Numbered from the stretch's first letter, positions 1 to 6,881 are shown. The stretch: DNA of 8,863 nucleotides from Ruminococcus sp. CAG:403 (GCA_000437255.1 FR899074.1:13304-22166); one strand, 5' to 3'. Numbers and translations are program-made. Notes: generated by a model not told the origin, from the letters alone.

Positions 1-388
1 TAGCAGCCATGACATTGGCAGGAGCACCGCCGGCATTTTGCGCAAAAACACGCTGTCCCTGCTCATTTCTGCCCTGCATGGTGAAGTCGATCAGCATTTC
101 TCCCAGTGCACACGCCAGAAATGTGGTTTTCTGAATCATTGGCCCTTCCGGACACAAAATCCCCAAATGTTCCAGCTCCTCCAAAAACAGCGTGCAGATG
201 TTCGGGTCATCGGAATGTACCTGCAAAATACCGGTGTCCTGCTTCGGCAGTCCCAACACACCCAGAATGGACTTCGCATCTACCACGAAACTGCCAGACT
301 GCAAGTCTACATCACATGGCAGTGATGATGCAGCAAGTACCAGATTTTTAATGGCCACAGCATCACACAATTTTACTTTTAATCGCAT
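1..388 (-). CDS. HPr-like domain fused to PfkB-family (fructokinase-like) sugar kinase, 3' end outside window
   Basis: Partial gene: 129 N-terminal codons are visible and the rest lies beyond base 1. Residues 1-78 resemble an HPr/Crh fold. The best match is VDAKSILGVLGL (36-47), corresponding to the HPr region around regulatory Ser46, so Ser40 would be the equivalent residue. The usual N-terminal GxHARPA loop carrying the phosphocarrier His15 is absent and the segment is shortened there. After a short linker, ALGEMLIDF (94-102) and GGAPANV (120-126) are the hallmark start of PfkB-family fructokinase/ketosugar kinases, which transfer phosphate from ATP to a sugar in the cytoplasm. The start is fixed by AGGAGG (397-402, complement) 8 bases upstream. 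It lies 14 bases after the permease stop, so it is the third gene of the leftward operon. The substrate cannot be told; fructose, a ketogluconate or 2-keto-3-deoxygluconate are options. The kinase call is firm and the HPr-like call is good but based on recalled alignment. Confidence 0.85.
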   Translation of the reverse strand, partial: MRLKVKLCDAVAIKNLVLAASSLPCDVDLQSGSFVVDAKSILGVLGLPKQDTGILQVHSDDPNICTLFLEELEHLGILCPEGPMIQKTTFLACALGEMLIDFTMQGRNEQGQRVFAQNAGGAPANVMAA

Positions 389-402
389 CTATGATTCCTC
401 CT

Positions 403-1764
403 TTATACAAATATGGAAATGACCAGTGCACAGACAAGACCAACCACACCGATGATGGTTTCCATGATCGTCCATGATTTCAGCGTACTCTTCTCATCGA
501 TTTCCAGCAGCGAACCGACCAGCCAAAAACCGGAATCGTTTACATGGCTGAAAGCCGTTGCACCGCCATTAATGGCACAGACCATTGCTGCCAGTTCTAC
601 CGGAGAAAGTGCCTGTACTGCCGGCATGGAAGCCATGATTCCGGCAGACATGGTCATGGCAACAACCGCAGCTCCAACCGAAGAACGAATCAAGGCAGCA
701 ATCAAAAATGCAACCAGAATCAACGGCAGTCCACTCTTTTCCAGTGCTGGACCAATGATATCGCCCATGCCTGTGTTTTGCAGAACCCAGCGGATAATAC
801 CGCCGCCGGTGATGACCAGCAAGATCATACCAGTCGGTTTCAATGCCCGATCTAAAATTTTTTTCAAATCATCGCCGCTGTAGCCCTGCTTTTTCCCTAA
901 GAAAAACATGGCGAATAATGTTGCAATGATCAAGGCAACAAACGGCGTTCCCAGAAATTCAAATATGGATTTTACAGCAATTGGCAAAGATAAATAATCG
1001 GTCACCGTGTTCAACAGAATCAGCATCAACGGAATTAAGATGATTCCCAGTACTGTTCCGAACGACGGCAGTTTCTGTTCTTCTCCAGTGTCTGCAATCT
1101 CCCGCATATTAGATGGCAGTTCTGCATAAATACGTTTTCCGCAGAATTTGCCCCAGAGCACGCCAGCACAAATCACAGCGATGACTCCAACCGGAACGCC
1201 CACTGCAATCATCACACCCAGATTCACACCAAGCATATTTGCAACCAGTACCGAACCGGCAGACGGCGGAATGAACGCGAATCCAGTTGCTAATCCTGCC
1301 AATAACGGCAGCACATAGGTCAGGATCGATTTTTTTGTCTTTTTTGCCAGACCAAATGCCAGTGGAATCAAAATGACAACACCAGCTTCAAAAAATACCG
1401 TTGTTCCAACAACCAAGCCAGTGATGCCCAACGCCCAGCCAGCTTTCTTTTCGCCAAACTTTCCGATCATCGTCTGTGCAACTTGCTGTGCACCGCCAGA
1501 TACCTCCAGAATCCCGCCAAACATAGAGCCAAGCCCGATCAGCAGGACAATACCCTGCAAGGTGTTCCCTGCTCCATATTCTACAGTATCCATCAACATT
1601 GTAACTGGCATACCCGAACCTAAGCCGATCACCAAAGCTGATATCAACAAACTTAATATTGGATGAAGTTTGCATTTTAAAATCAAAATTAAAAGAATGG
1701 CAATTCCGGCAACAGCGGAAATCACCAGCCGAACTGGCTCTGCGGCAAAAACTGCTTCTGTCAT
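403..1764 (-). CDS. GntP-family gluconate/sugar-acid permease
   Basis: A 453-residue polytopic inner-membrane protein with hydrophobic segments along its whole length, the usual size for the GntP family (gluconate:H+ symporters and relatives for idonate, fructuronate or glycerate). Family-like features include FGEKKAGWALGITG (103-116) followed by an FFEAGVVILIPL segment, and a conserved glycine-rich AFIPPSAGSVLVAN segment. The most likely role is proton-coupled uptake of an aldonate or similar organic acid; the exact substrate is not readable from sequence. The start ATG at 1764 is preceded by a G-rich GGGGTGAG site that is weaker than those of the neighbours. It lies 15 bases after the dehydrogenase stop and 14 bases before the kinase start, so tight co-transcription, and possibly translational coupling, is expected. 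No defects seen. Confidence 0.93.
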   Translation of the reverse strand: MTEAVFAAEPVRLVISAVAGIAILLILILKCKLHPILSLLISALVIGLGSGMPVTMLMDTVEYGAGNTLQGIVLLIGLGSMFGGILEVSGGAQQVAQTMIGKFGEKKAGWALGITGLVVGTTVFFEAGVVILIPLAFGLAKKTKKSILTYVLPLLAGLATGFAFIPPSAGSVLVANMLGVNLGVMIAVGVPVGVIAVICAGVLWGKFCGKRIYAELPSNMREIADTGEEQKLPSFGTVLGIILIPLMLILLNTVTDYLSLPIAVKSIFEFLGTPFVALIIATLFAMFFLGKKQGYSGDDLKKILDRALKPTGMILLVITGGGIIRWVLQNTGMGDIIGPALEKSGLPLILVAFLIAALIRSSVGAAVVAMTMSAGIMASMPAVQALSPVELAAMVCAINGGATAFSHVNDSGFWLVGSLLEIDEKSTLKSWTIMETIIGVVGLVCALVISIFV

Positions 1765-1779
1765 ATGCTCACCCCACTT

Positions 1780-2805
1780 TTATTTTTCCGGAGAAATGAT
1801 GTATTTTCCGTTTGCCCGCAATTCCGGTTTTGCCAGAATGTCTGCTAGATGGTCCAGACCTTCTACGGCATAAACCATGCTGGAAACGTCCAGTCTGCCG
1901 GAATCAATCAGTTCCAGTGCACGCTTCTGGGTATACGGATTGATGTAAGATGCCTTCAGTTCGATTTCTTTCTGGAATACTTCAAACGGTTTCAGGGAAA
2001 TGGTGTCATCCGGCTTGGTCAGTCCAAACATCATGACGGTACCCTTGTTTCCCACAATGTCGATCGCCTGTTCAATAGTGGAAGTTCTGCCCACACATTC
2101 AATCACGGTGTTGACCCATGTCATACCGGCAGAGGCAAGAGCTGCTTTGACGTCTTCGTGAATCGGGTCAATACAGATATCTGCACCCAATTTCTTGGCA
2201 ACTTCCCGCTTGCTTGCAACTGGTTCTAACAAAGCTGTTCTGGCTGCTCCGGCAAGCCGTGCCAACTGAAGCATCAGCAGACCGATCATGCCGCCGCCAA
2301 TGACTACCACACTGCTGCCCGGACGAATGTTGCACAGATCTATTCCATGCAGACAGCAGGCAACTGGTTCGGTCATCGCACCTTGTTCAAAAGTGGTATG
2401 ATCACCCAGCTTGTAAACCTGACGTTGATTCACGCTGCAATATTCTGCAAAGCCGCCGTTAACGGTTGTACCATAACCGATCATATCTGTACAATAGTGT
2501 GCAATTCCGTTCCGGCAGAAATCACACTTGCCGCAATAGCAGTTCGGATCGATGCATACACGGTCGCCCACCTTTACATTGGTTACCGCAGCGCCAACTT
2601 CTGCAACCACACCAGAAAATTCATGTCCCAGAATGGTCGGCGGTGTCACTTCTGCAGCACCCTTGTCGCCCTCGTAAATGTGCACATCTGTACCACAGAT
2701 ACCGCACGCCTTTACCTGAATCAGGACATCTTCTGCTCCTACTTTTGGCATCGGAGATTCTTCCACTCTCATGTTATGCTTTCCATAAAATACTGCACTT
2801 TTCAT
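1780..2805 (-). CDS. Zinc-dependent medium-chain dehydrogenase (sorbitol/L-idonate/threonine dehydrogenase-like)
   Basis: A 341-residue medium-chain dehydrogenase/reductase oxidising a secondary alcohol on a polyol or sugar acid with NAD(P)+. Catalytic-zinc ligands appear as Cys37 in GICGTD, His61-Glu62 in GHE, and Glu146 in TEPVAC. The structural zinc site is Cys91, Cys94, Cys97 and Cys105 (CxxCxxCx7C). The Rossmann cofactor loop is VVVIGGGMIG (166-175). All key residues are present. An ATG 15 bases further upstream (2820) is in frame, but its first bases form the GGAGG (2814-2818) sitting 8 bases before the ATG at 2805. The family usually begins MKxAVFYG, so 2805 is chosen. It is the first gene of the leftward operon with the GntP permease and kinase. 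That context favours a substrate such as an aldonate or alditol giving a ketosugar (acid) for the kinase. The substrate is inferred, not seen. Confidence 0.92.
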   Translation of the reverse strand: MKSAVFYGKHNMRVEESPMPKVGAEDVLIQVKACGICGTDVHIYEGDKGAAEVTPPTILGHEFSGVVAEVGAAVTNVKVGDRVCIDPNCYCGKCDFCRNGIAHYCTDMIGYGTTVNGGFAEYCSVNQRQVYKLGDHTTFEQGAMTEPVACCLHGIDLCNIRPGSSVVVIGGGMIGLLMLQLARLAGAARTALLEPVASKREVAKKLGADICIDPIHEDVKAALASAGMTWVNTVIECVGRTSTIEQAIDIVGNKGTVMMFGLTKPDDTISLKPFEVFQKEIELKASYINPYTQKRALELIDSGRLDVSSMVYAVEGLDHLADILAKPELRANGKYIISPEK

Positions 2806-2813
2806 TTGAAATT

Positions 2814-2818
2814 CCTCC
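2814..2818 (-). promoter_or_regulatory. Ribosome binding site that decides the dehydrogenase start
   Basis: GGAGG on the minus strand lies 8 bases before ATG 2805. It overlaps the in-frame ATG at 2820 (ATGGAGG), which would otherwise be chosen as a longer start. Confidence 0.75.
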
Positions 2819-2868
2819 ATTTGATTAGTTTTGATTTACACTTATGCGTAACAGCTGATTACAAGTAT

Positions 2869-2897
2869 ATTCTAACAGATGGAACGTCGAAATACAA
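2869..2897 (-). promoter_or_regulatory. Probable promoter of the dehydrogenase-permease-kinase operon
   Basis: On the minus strand, TTGTAT (2892-2897), a 17-base spacer and TAGAAT (2869-2874) form a sigma-A-like promoter about 50 bases before the dehydrogenase RBS. An overlapping alternative is TTCGAC (2886-2891), 16 bases, TATACT (2864-2869). Either would drive the leftward operon. Confidence 0.5.
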
Positions 2898-2931
2898 GTG
2901 GTAAAATAGCCAACTTTTTCTATATATATTT

Positions 2932-2944
2932 GTGCAAATTGCAC
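2932..2944. promoter_or_regulatory. Inverted repeat, candidate operator in the divergent gap
   Basis: GTGCAA-A-TTGCAC is a perfect 6-bp-arm palindrome. It lies between the two divergent promoters: upstream of the ROK gene -35 (2961) and upstream of the leftward -35 (2897). The position suits a regulator acting on both sides, most simply the adjacent ROK protein. No resemblance to a cre site is seen. This is inference from position and symmetry only. Confidence 0.35.
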
Positions 2945-2960
2945 CAATTCGGAGATTCTA

Positions 2961-2989
2961 TTGAAAAAATAGAGAAACTATGTTATACT
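2961..2989 (+). promoter_or_regulatory. Promoter of the ROK regulator gene with overlapping inverted repeats
   Basis: TTGAAA (2961-2966), a 17-base spacer and TATACT (2984-2989) make a near-consensus sigma-A promoter. Two short inverted repeats overlap it: TCTATT/AATAGA (2957-2962 and 2968-2973) across the -35, and CTATG/CATAG (2978-2982 and 2994-2998) flanking the -10 and start point. The repeats could serve autoregulation. Confidence 0.65.
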
Positions 2990-3041
2990 ATCCCATAGAA
3001 TTACTTTTCATCAAGACAAATCGAAAAGAGGTGCTTCATAT

Positions 3042-4175
3042 ATGTCAAATTCCGGAATGACGACCATTGAGGTCAAGCGAATTAACCGCAGCAAGGTCTA
3101 TCAAATGATTTATGAAAAGCGTTCCATCTCCAAGCAAGACCTGGCACAAGAACTGCATATGGGACTGACAACAGTGACACAAAATTTAAAAGCATTAGAG
3201 GAGGATGGCTGGATTCATCGCACAGGTTATTATGAATCCACCGGCGGCAGAAAAGCACAGGCAATTGAAATTGTTCCAAATGCAAGGACGACTATTGGTG
3301 TTTTTATTCTGAAACGTTCCATTTTGCTGGTTGCAGTCGATTTATATAGCAATGTAATGCAACAAAAAGCGGTAACAGAAACATTTTCTGCTACCGAGAC
3401 ATACTATCAATTCTTAGGGAAAGAAGTCATGCGATTTGCCAATCATGTAGAATCCAATCCCGATAAAATCTCTGGCGTTGGAATTGCGATTCAAGGGATT
3501 CTCTCCCCAGACCGCAGCAAGATTCAATATGGAAAGCTATTACAGCATACCGGACTAAATACCGCCGATCTGACACGCTATATCCCGTATCCTTGTTTTA
3601 CAGAACATGATTCCAAAGCTGCTGCTTTTGCAGAAATCTGGAATCAACCGCAGCTATCTGATGCTGTCGTTTTTTTGCTCAACAAAAATCTGGGCAGTGC
3701 ATTGGTTATTCACGGAGAAGTGCATCAGGGAAAGTCCATGCATAGCGGAACCATCGAACATATGTGTATTGTCCCAAATGGAACACCCTGTTACTGTGGC
3801 GGAAAAGGTTGTTTGGAAACCTATTGCTCCGCTGAAAGTCTGCAAAGTCAAATTCATGGCAATTCTTTTGAATCATTTTTCCAGTCCGTACGGGAAAATG
3901 AACCAAAAAGCAAAGCCATTTGGGAGATGTATCTCTCTAAGCTGGCAGCAGCCATCCAAAATGTCAACACAGTCATAGACAGCGATGTGATTCTCAGCGG
4001 ATTTCTTGTGCCATATTTGACAGAAGCAGATCTAGAATTTCTAAAACAGAAAATTACGGAGCCACCTTTTTTCGCAGAACGAGATATTACCATCCAACTT
4101 GGAAAACATGGAGAATTTGCACCAGCAATCGGTGCTGCACTGCCATTTGTAAAGAGAATAATAGATGGGATATAG
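3042..4175 (+). CDS. ROK-family transcriptional regulator
   Basis: A 377-residue protein of the NagC/XylR-type ROK family. Residues about 12-60 form a winged helix-turn-helix (RSISKQDLAQELHMGLTTVT). The rest is a sugar-kinase-like fold with GVGIAIQGIL (145-154) and the ROK zinc site: His240, then CxCx4C at Cys250, Cys252 and Cys257, ending in GCLE. The sugar-contact motif usually reading END is EHD here (188-190), so the Asn is replaced. This fits a ligand sensor rather than an active kinase. GAGGTG (3028-3033) lies 8 bases before the ATG and supports this start over Met6. It is divergent from the dehydrogenase-permease-kinase operon and probably represses it until a sugar or sugar-phosphate binds. 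Regulator identity is firm; target and ligand are inferred. Confidence 0.93.
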   Translation: MSNSGMTTIEVKRINRSKVYQMIYEKRSISKQDLAQELHMGLTTVTQNLKALEEDGWIHRTGYYESTGGRKAQAIEIVPNARTTIGVFILKRSILLVAVDLYSNVMQQKAVTETFSATETYYQFLGKEVMRFANHVESNPDKISGVGIAIQGILSPDRSKIQYGKLLQHTGLNTADLTRYIPYPCFTEHDSKAAAFAEIWNQPQLSDAVVFLLNKNLGSALVIHGEVHQGKSMHSGTIEHMCIVPNGTPCYCGGKGCLETYCSAESLQSQIHGNSFESFFQSVRENEPKSKAIWEMYLSKLAAAIQNVNTVIDSDVILSGFLVPYLTEADLEFLKQKITEPPFFAERDITIQLGKHGEFAPAIGAALPFVKRIIDGI

Positions 4176-4382
4176 GCAAGCAGCGTGCAGTTCCGATTCG
4201 GTTCAAACACAATATCTATAAATCCTTTCCAACTAGCACTTCTCTCCTTGCTATATTTTCAATTTTTTATTTTTATTATGTCATAGCCACGGAGAAACAG
4301 CAATTTACTTTACACATTATTCTATACTCATATTTTGTACAACACCTTGCACTTTTTTCGATACTATATAATAAAAAGAGAA

Positions 4383-5411
4383 TCACCAAATGCTAAGAAA
4401 GCGCTGCATACCGAGGCTTATACTGATAATCCCGCACCAACAGCAGAATCCCAGCAAGATCGGTTTGCCGCCCATCTTGATTAGTTTCACAATGTTTGTA
4501 TTCAGTCCGACTGCACTCATTGCCAGAACGATCAAGAATTTACTCAGTGTCTTAAACGGTGTGAAAAAGCCGGACGGCACGCCGAGGTGCACGCAAACTG
4601 TTGTTATGACAGATGCAAAAACAAAGTACAGAATGAAAAAGGGAAATACATTTTTCATGGGAATCGCCTTTCCGCTGTGCTTTGCCTTTCTTGTCTGCCA
4701 CAGAGAAAGTACCACCGTGATCGGTATAATTGCAAGAGTTCGTGTCAGTTTCACCGTAACCGCTTTATCCAAAGTCTGTGAGCCGAGATGATAGAGAGAA
4801 TCCCATGTGGAAGCTGTGGCAGTCACCGATGAAGTATCATTCACAGCTGTTCCGGCAAAAATGCCAAATGCTTCTCCCGTTTCGGTAGAGAATCCCAAAA
4901 GGCCGCCGAGCATTGGAAAGAGCAGTGCGGCGATCATATTGTAAAAGAAAATCACAGAGATCGATTGGGCAACTTCGTCATCATCTGCACGGATCACCGG
5001 TGCAGTTGCCGCAATTGCCGAACCGCCGCAAATGGAAGAACCTACACCGATCAAAATCGATGCATTGGACGGAATACGGAGTGCTTTGGACATCACAAAT
5101 GCTGTGATTAGTGATATGGAAATGGTACTGATGATGATGGGGAGTGACTGCTTTCCCGTTTGGATTACGACGGTCAGATTCATACCGAATCCGAGGAAAA
5201 TTACAGCACCCTGCAAAATGTACTTTGCGGTAAATGCGATGCCATTTTGAAACGGTTCTCTGTGCTTTAAGAAGCATGCAGTTACCATGCCAGCGAGCAT
5301 AGCAAAAACAGCCCCGCCAACAACGGGAATCATGTTCCCCAAAAACCAGCACGGAACCGCAATTACCAAACACAACAGCAATCCCTTTCCGTCTTTTTTC
5401 ATGAACTTCAT
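4383..5411 (-). CDS. YeiH/UPF0324-family membrane protein (putative sulfate/sulfite exporter family)
   Basis: A 342-residue polytopic membrane protein with about ten hydrophobic segments. It matches the conserved YeiH/UPF0324 blocks: GVGSSICGGSAIAATAPVI (122-140), an acidic RADDDEVAQS stretch after it, and AGTAVNDTSSVTAT (186-199). The family is annotated as a putative sulfate exporter. In bacteria it is often next to a LysR regulator, as here, and linked to sulfur oxyanion or sulfite stress, but transport has little direct proof. The reading frame extends 21 codons upstream (to 5474), yet AGGAGG (5419-5424, complement) sits 7 bases before ATG 5411, and the longer start would lie over the -35 of the promoter at 5446-5474. 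The short start is therefore taken. The gene is monocistronic and convergent with the ROK gene. Confidence 0.9.
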   Translation of the reverse strand: MKFMKKDGKGLLLCLVIAVPCWFLGNMIPVVGGAVFAMLAGMVTACFLKHREPFQNGIAFTAKYILQGAVIFLGFGMNLTVVIQTGKQSLPIIISTISISLITAFVMSKALRIPSNASILIGVGSSICGGSAIAATAPVIRADDDEVAQSISVIFFYNMIAALLFPMLGGLLGFSTETGEAFGIFAGTAVNDTSSVTATASTWDSLYHLGSQTLDKAVTVKLTRTLAIIPITVVLSLWQTRKAKHSGKAIPMKNVFPFFILYFVFASVITTVCVHLGVPSGFFTPFKTLSKFLIVLAMSAVGLNTNIVKLIKMGGKPILLGFCCWCGIISISLGMQRFLSIW

Positions 5412-5445
5412 AATTATTCCTCCTGTTTTTATTTGATCGAGGAAT

Positions 5446-5474
5446 ATTATACTGCACATTTTCAATAGCATCAA
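5446..5474 (-). promoter_or_regulatory. Promoter of the YeiH-like gene
   Basis: On the minus strand, TTGATG (5469-5474), a 17-base spacer and TATAAT (5446-5451) give a strong sigma-A-type promoter. The expected transcription start is near 5439, leaving a leader of about 28 bases that holds the AGGAGG site. Confidence 0.75.
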
Positions 5475-5493
5475 ATTATGATTTTCTATCTAG

Positions 5494-5512
5494 TGATAAA
5501 TTAAATTTATCA
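5494..5512. promoter_or_regulatory. 19-bp perfect palindrome, probable LysR-type regulator binding site
   Basis: TGATAAATT-A-AATTTATCA is a perfect inverted repeat with 9-bp arms and contains the T-N11-A core typical of LysR boxes. Its centre (5503) is about 64 bases upstream of the predicted start of the YeiH-like transcript, the usual recognition-site position for LysR activators. It is also 18 bases before the LysR gene start codon, where binding could autorepress. Confidence 0.65.
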
Positions 5513-5529
5513 AGAATAAGAGGAATGCC

Positions 5530-6375
5530 ATGCTAGATTATAAAACAACAACCTTTTTGGTCTTATGCGAACAAATGAATTATCGAAAAACTGCAGAGAT
5601 TCTTCACATGACACAGCCTGCTGTAACACAGCATATCCATGCCTTGGAAGAAATTTATGGCTGCCCGCTGTTTCAGTATGATAGACGAAAGCTTTCTATG
5701 ACACCGCAGGCAAAGCTGTTGGAACGGCATTTGCGAAAAGTACGATATGAGGAAGAGCATCTTCGGTTAGAAATGCAGAAGCAGTCTATCCCTGAATTGA
5801 AACTAGGTGCAACCAAAAGCATTGGGGACTACATGATCTCTGACAAAATCATCGCACTTGTGGAATCGAAAAAATGTCGTGTACAACTTCTGGTAGACAA
5901 CACGCAAGCTCTTTTGCATCATATCCGAAATGGTTCTTTGGATATTGCAATGGTCGAAGGCGAATTTGACAAGAACACATTTGGCTCAACGCTTATGAAA
6001 ACAGAAGAATTTCTGGGAATTTGCAGTGCGGACCATCCTTTTGCCGAAAAGGAAATTGCATTTGATGAAGCAGTATCACAAAATTTGATCCTTCGTGAAC
6101 ATGGCTCCGGAACTCGTTCCATATTTGAAAATCAACTGAACATTCACGGAGAGAGCATTGCTTCATTTTCTTCTATGACTTGTATTAGCAGCTTTGTTGT
6201 CATCAAAGATCTGGTTGCAGCAGGGCTGGGTATCACGTTTGGCTATCGCTCCATTGCAAATCAGGATCCACGGTTGGCTTTGTTTTCCTTACAGGGATAT
6301 CCCAAAACCCACGACTTGTTTTATGTTTATCTGAAAGACTCCCATGCAGAGGAGTTACTGACCTTTCTGCAATAG
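5530..6375 (+). CDS. LysR-family transcriptional regulator (YeiE/CysL-like by context)
   Basis: A 281-residue LysR-type regulator, slightly short for the family. The N-terminal winged helix-turn-helix covers about residues 1-60, with the typical NYRKTAEILHMTQPAVTQHI recognition segment followed by LEEIYGCPLFQYDRR. From about residue 88 follows the periplasmic-binding-protein-like co-inducer domain (LKLGATKSIGDYMI onward, with a conserved GSGTRSIFE segment). AAGAGG (5518-5523) is 6 bases before the ATG. It is divergent from the YeiH-like gene, which it most likely activates through the palindrome at 5494-5512. YeiE/CysL-type proteins in such pairs respond to sulfur compounds, but the inducer here is unknown. 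I could not pick a convincing promoter for this gene; it should overlap the palindrome region. Confidence 0.93.
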   Translation: MLDYKTTTFLVLCEQMNYRKTAEILHMTQPAVTQHIHALEEIYGCPLFQYDRRKLSMTPQAKLLERHLRKVRYEEEHLRLEMQKQSIPELKLGATKSIGDYMISDKIIALVESKKCRVQLLVDNTQALLHHIRNGSLDIAMVEGEFDKNTFGSTLMKTEEFLGICSADHPFAEKEIAFDEAVSQNLILREHGSGTRSIFENQLNIHGESIASFSSMTCISSFVVIKDLVAAGLGITFGYRSIANQDPRLALFSLQGYPKTHDLFYVYLKDSHAEELLTFLQ

Positions 6376-6417
6376 CATTTCTATTGAAGGAAAGCCGCTT
6401 ATCAATTACATAGTATC

Positions 6418-6446
6418 TTGATTTTAACGTGAAAAAGGTGTATGAT
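6418..6446 (+). promoter_or_regulatory. Promoter of the NifX-like gene
   Basis: TTGATT (6418-6423), a 17-base spacer and TATGAT (6441-6446). The -10 box contains the in-frame ATG at 6442, which argues that this ATG is not the translation start. Confidence 0.65.
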
Positions 6447-6460
6447 AAAATTATCACACA
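6439..6460. promoter_or_regulatory. Palindrome over the -10 of the NifX-like promoter, candidate operator
   Basis: TGATAA-AA-TTATCA (6443-6456) is perfect and extends to 22 bases (6439-6460) with one mismatched pair. It covers the -10 and the predicted start point, so a bound protein would repress. The half-site resembles those of the palindrome at 5494-5512 and also loosely the TGATAAT half of Fur-type boxes, though one base short of a 7-1-7 Fur box. Confidence 0.45.
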
Positions 6461-6477
6461 CAAAGGAGACGAAACAA

Positions 6478-6870
6478 ATGAAAATTGCAGTGACTTATGA
6501 AAATGGAAATGTATTCCAACATTTTGGACATACAGAGCAATTCAAAGTCTATGAGATTTTGCAAGGAAAAATCGTACATACTCAAATTGTAAGTACCAAT
6601 GGAACTGGCCATGGTGCTTTGGCTGACATGCTTTCTGAACAGAAGGTAGATACTTTGATTTGCGGCGGTATCGGAGCTGGTGCACAAATTGCATTGACAA
6701 ATGCCGGAATTCGGCTATACGGTGGTGTTTCCGGAAATGCAGATGCAGCAGTGAAACAACTTTTGGCTGGAACGCTTGTCTATAGTCCGAATGCACAGTG
6801 TAATCACCATGACCATCACGATGCAGAACATCCTTGTGGTGGAAATCATGGAAATTGTCACGCATCATGA
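6478..6870 (+). CDS. NifX/NafY-like small protein (dinitrogenase iron-molybdenum cofactor family) with His/Cys-rich tail
   Basis: A 130-residue cytoplasmic protein. Residues 1-100 fit the NifB/NifX/NafY cofactor-binding domain: MKIAVTYENGNVFQHFGHTEQF at the start, then NGTGHGALADML, TLICGGIGAGAQ and the IRLYGGVSGNADAAV stretch. Members bind iron-sulfur or iron-molybdenum clusters. The standalone forms common in anaerobes without nif genes have no settled role. The C-terminal tail (108-130) carries seven His and three Cys, suggesting metal binding. An in-frame ATG at 6442 would add 12 residues but lies inside the -10 box, while AAGGAG (6463-6468) is 9 bases before ATG 6478, so this start is chosen. 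It is a single-gene unit with its own promoter and a strong terminator. No nitrogenase or Mrp-type genes are near. Confidence 0.88.
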   Translation: MKIAVTYENGNVFQHFGHTEQFKVYEILQGKIVHTQIVSTNGTGHGALADMLSEQKVDTLICGGIGAGAQIALTNAGIRLYGGVSGNADAAVKQLLAGTLVYSPNAQCNHHDHHDAEHPCGGNHGNCHAS

Positions 6871-6881
6871 AAAACAAACAC

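Noticed and set aside
413..883. 156-codon rightward open frame inside the permease gene
   Set aside because: It is the opposite strand of a well-supported GntP gene, has no RBS and no recognisable protein features.
2878..2895. Possible CcpA (cre) site near TGGAACGTCGAA
   Set aside because: The match to the cre consensus needs a missing base between AA and CG, so it is not a proper site.
4234..4275. TAGCA/TGCTA hairpin followed by T-rich sequence as a terminator for the ROK gene
   Set aside because: The stem is only 5 bp with a 10-base loop and the T tract is interrupted and late. Too weak to call, though convergent transcription here needs some terminator.
4310..4380. Promoter-like TTGTAC/TTGCAC with TATAAT in the ROK-YeiH gap
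   Set aside because: Spacers are 14 or 21 bases, not near 17, and the only downstream sequence is antisense to the YeiH-like gene; AT-rich chance match.
4981..5457. 158-codon leftward frame overlapping the YeiH-like gene
   Set aside because: It is a frame-shifted shadow of the YeiH-like coding sequence with Arg/His-rich nonsense composition.
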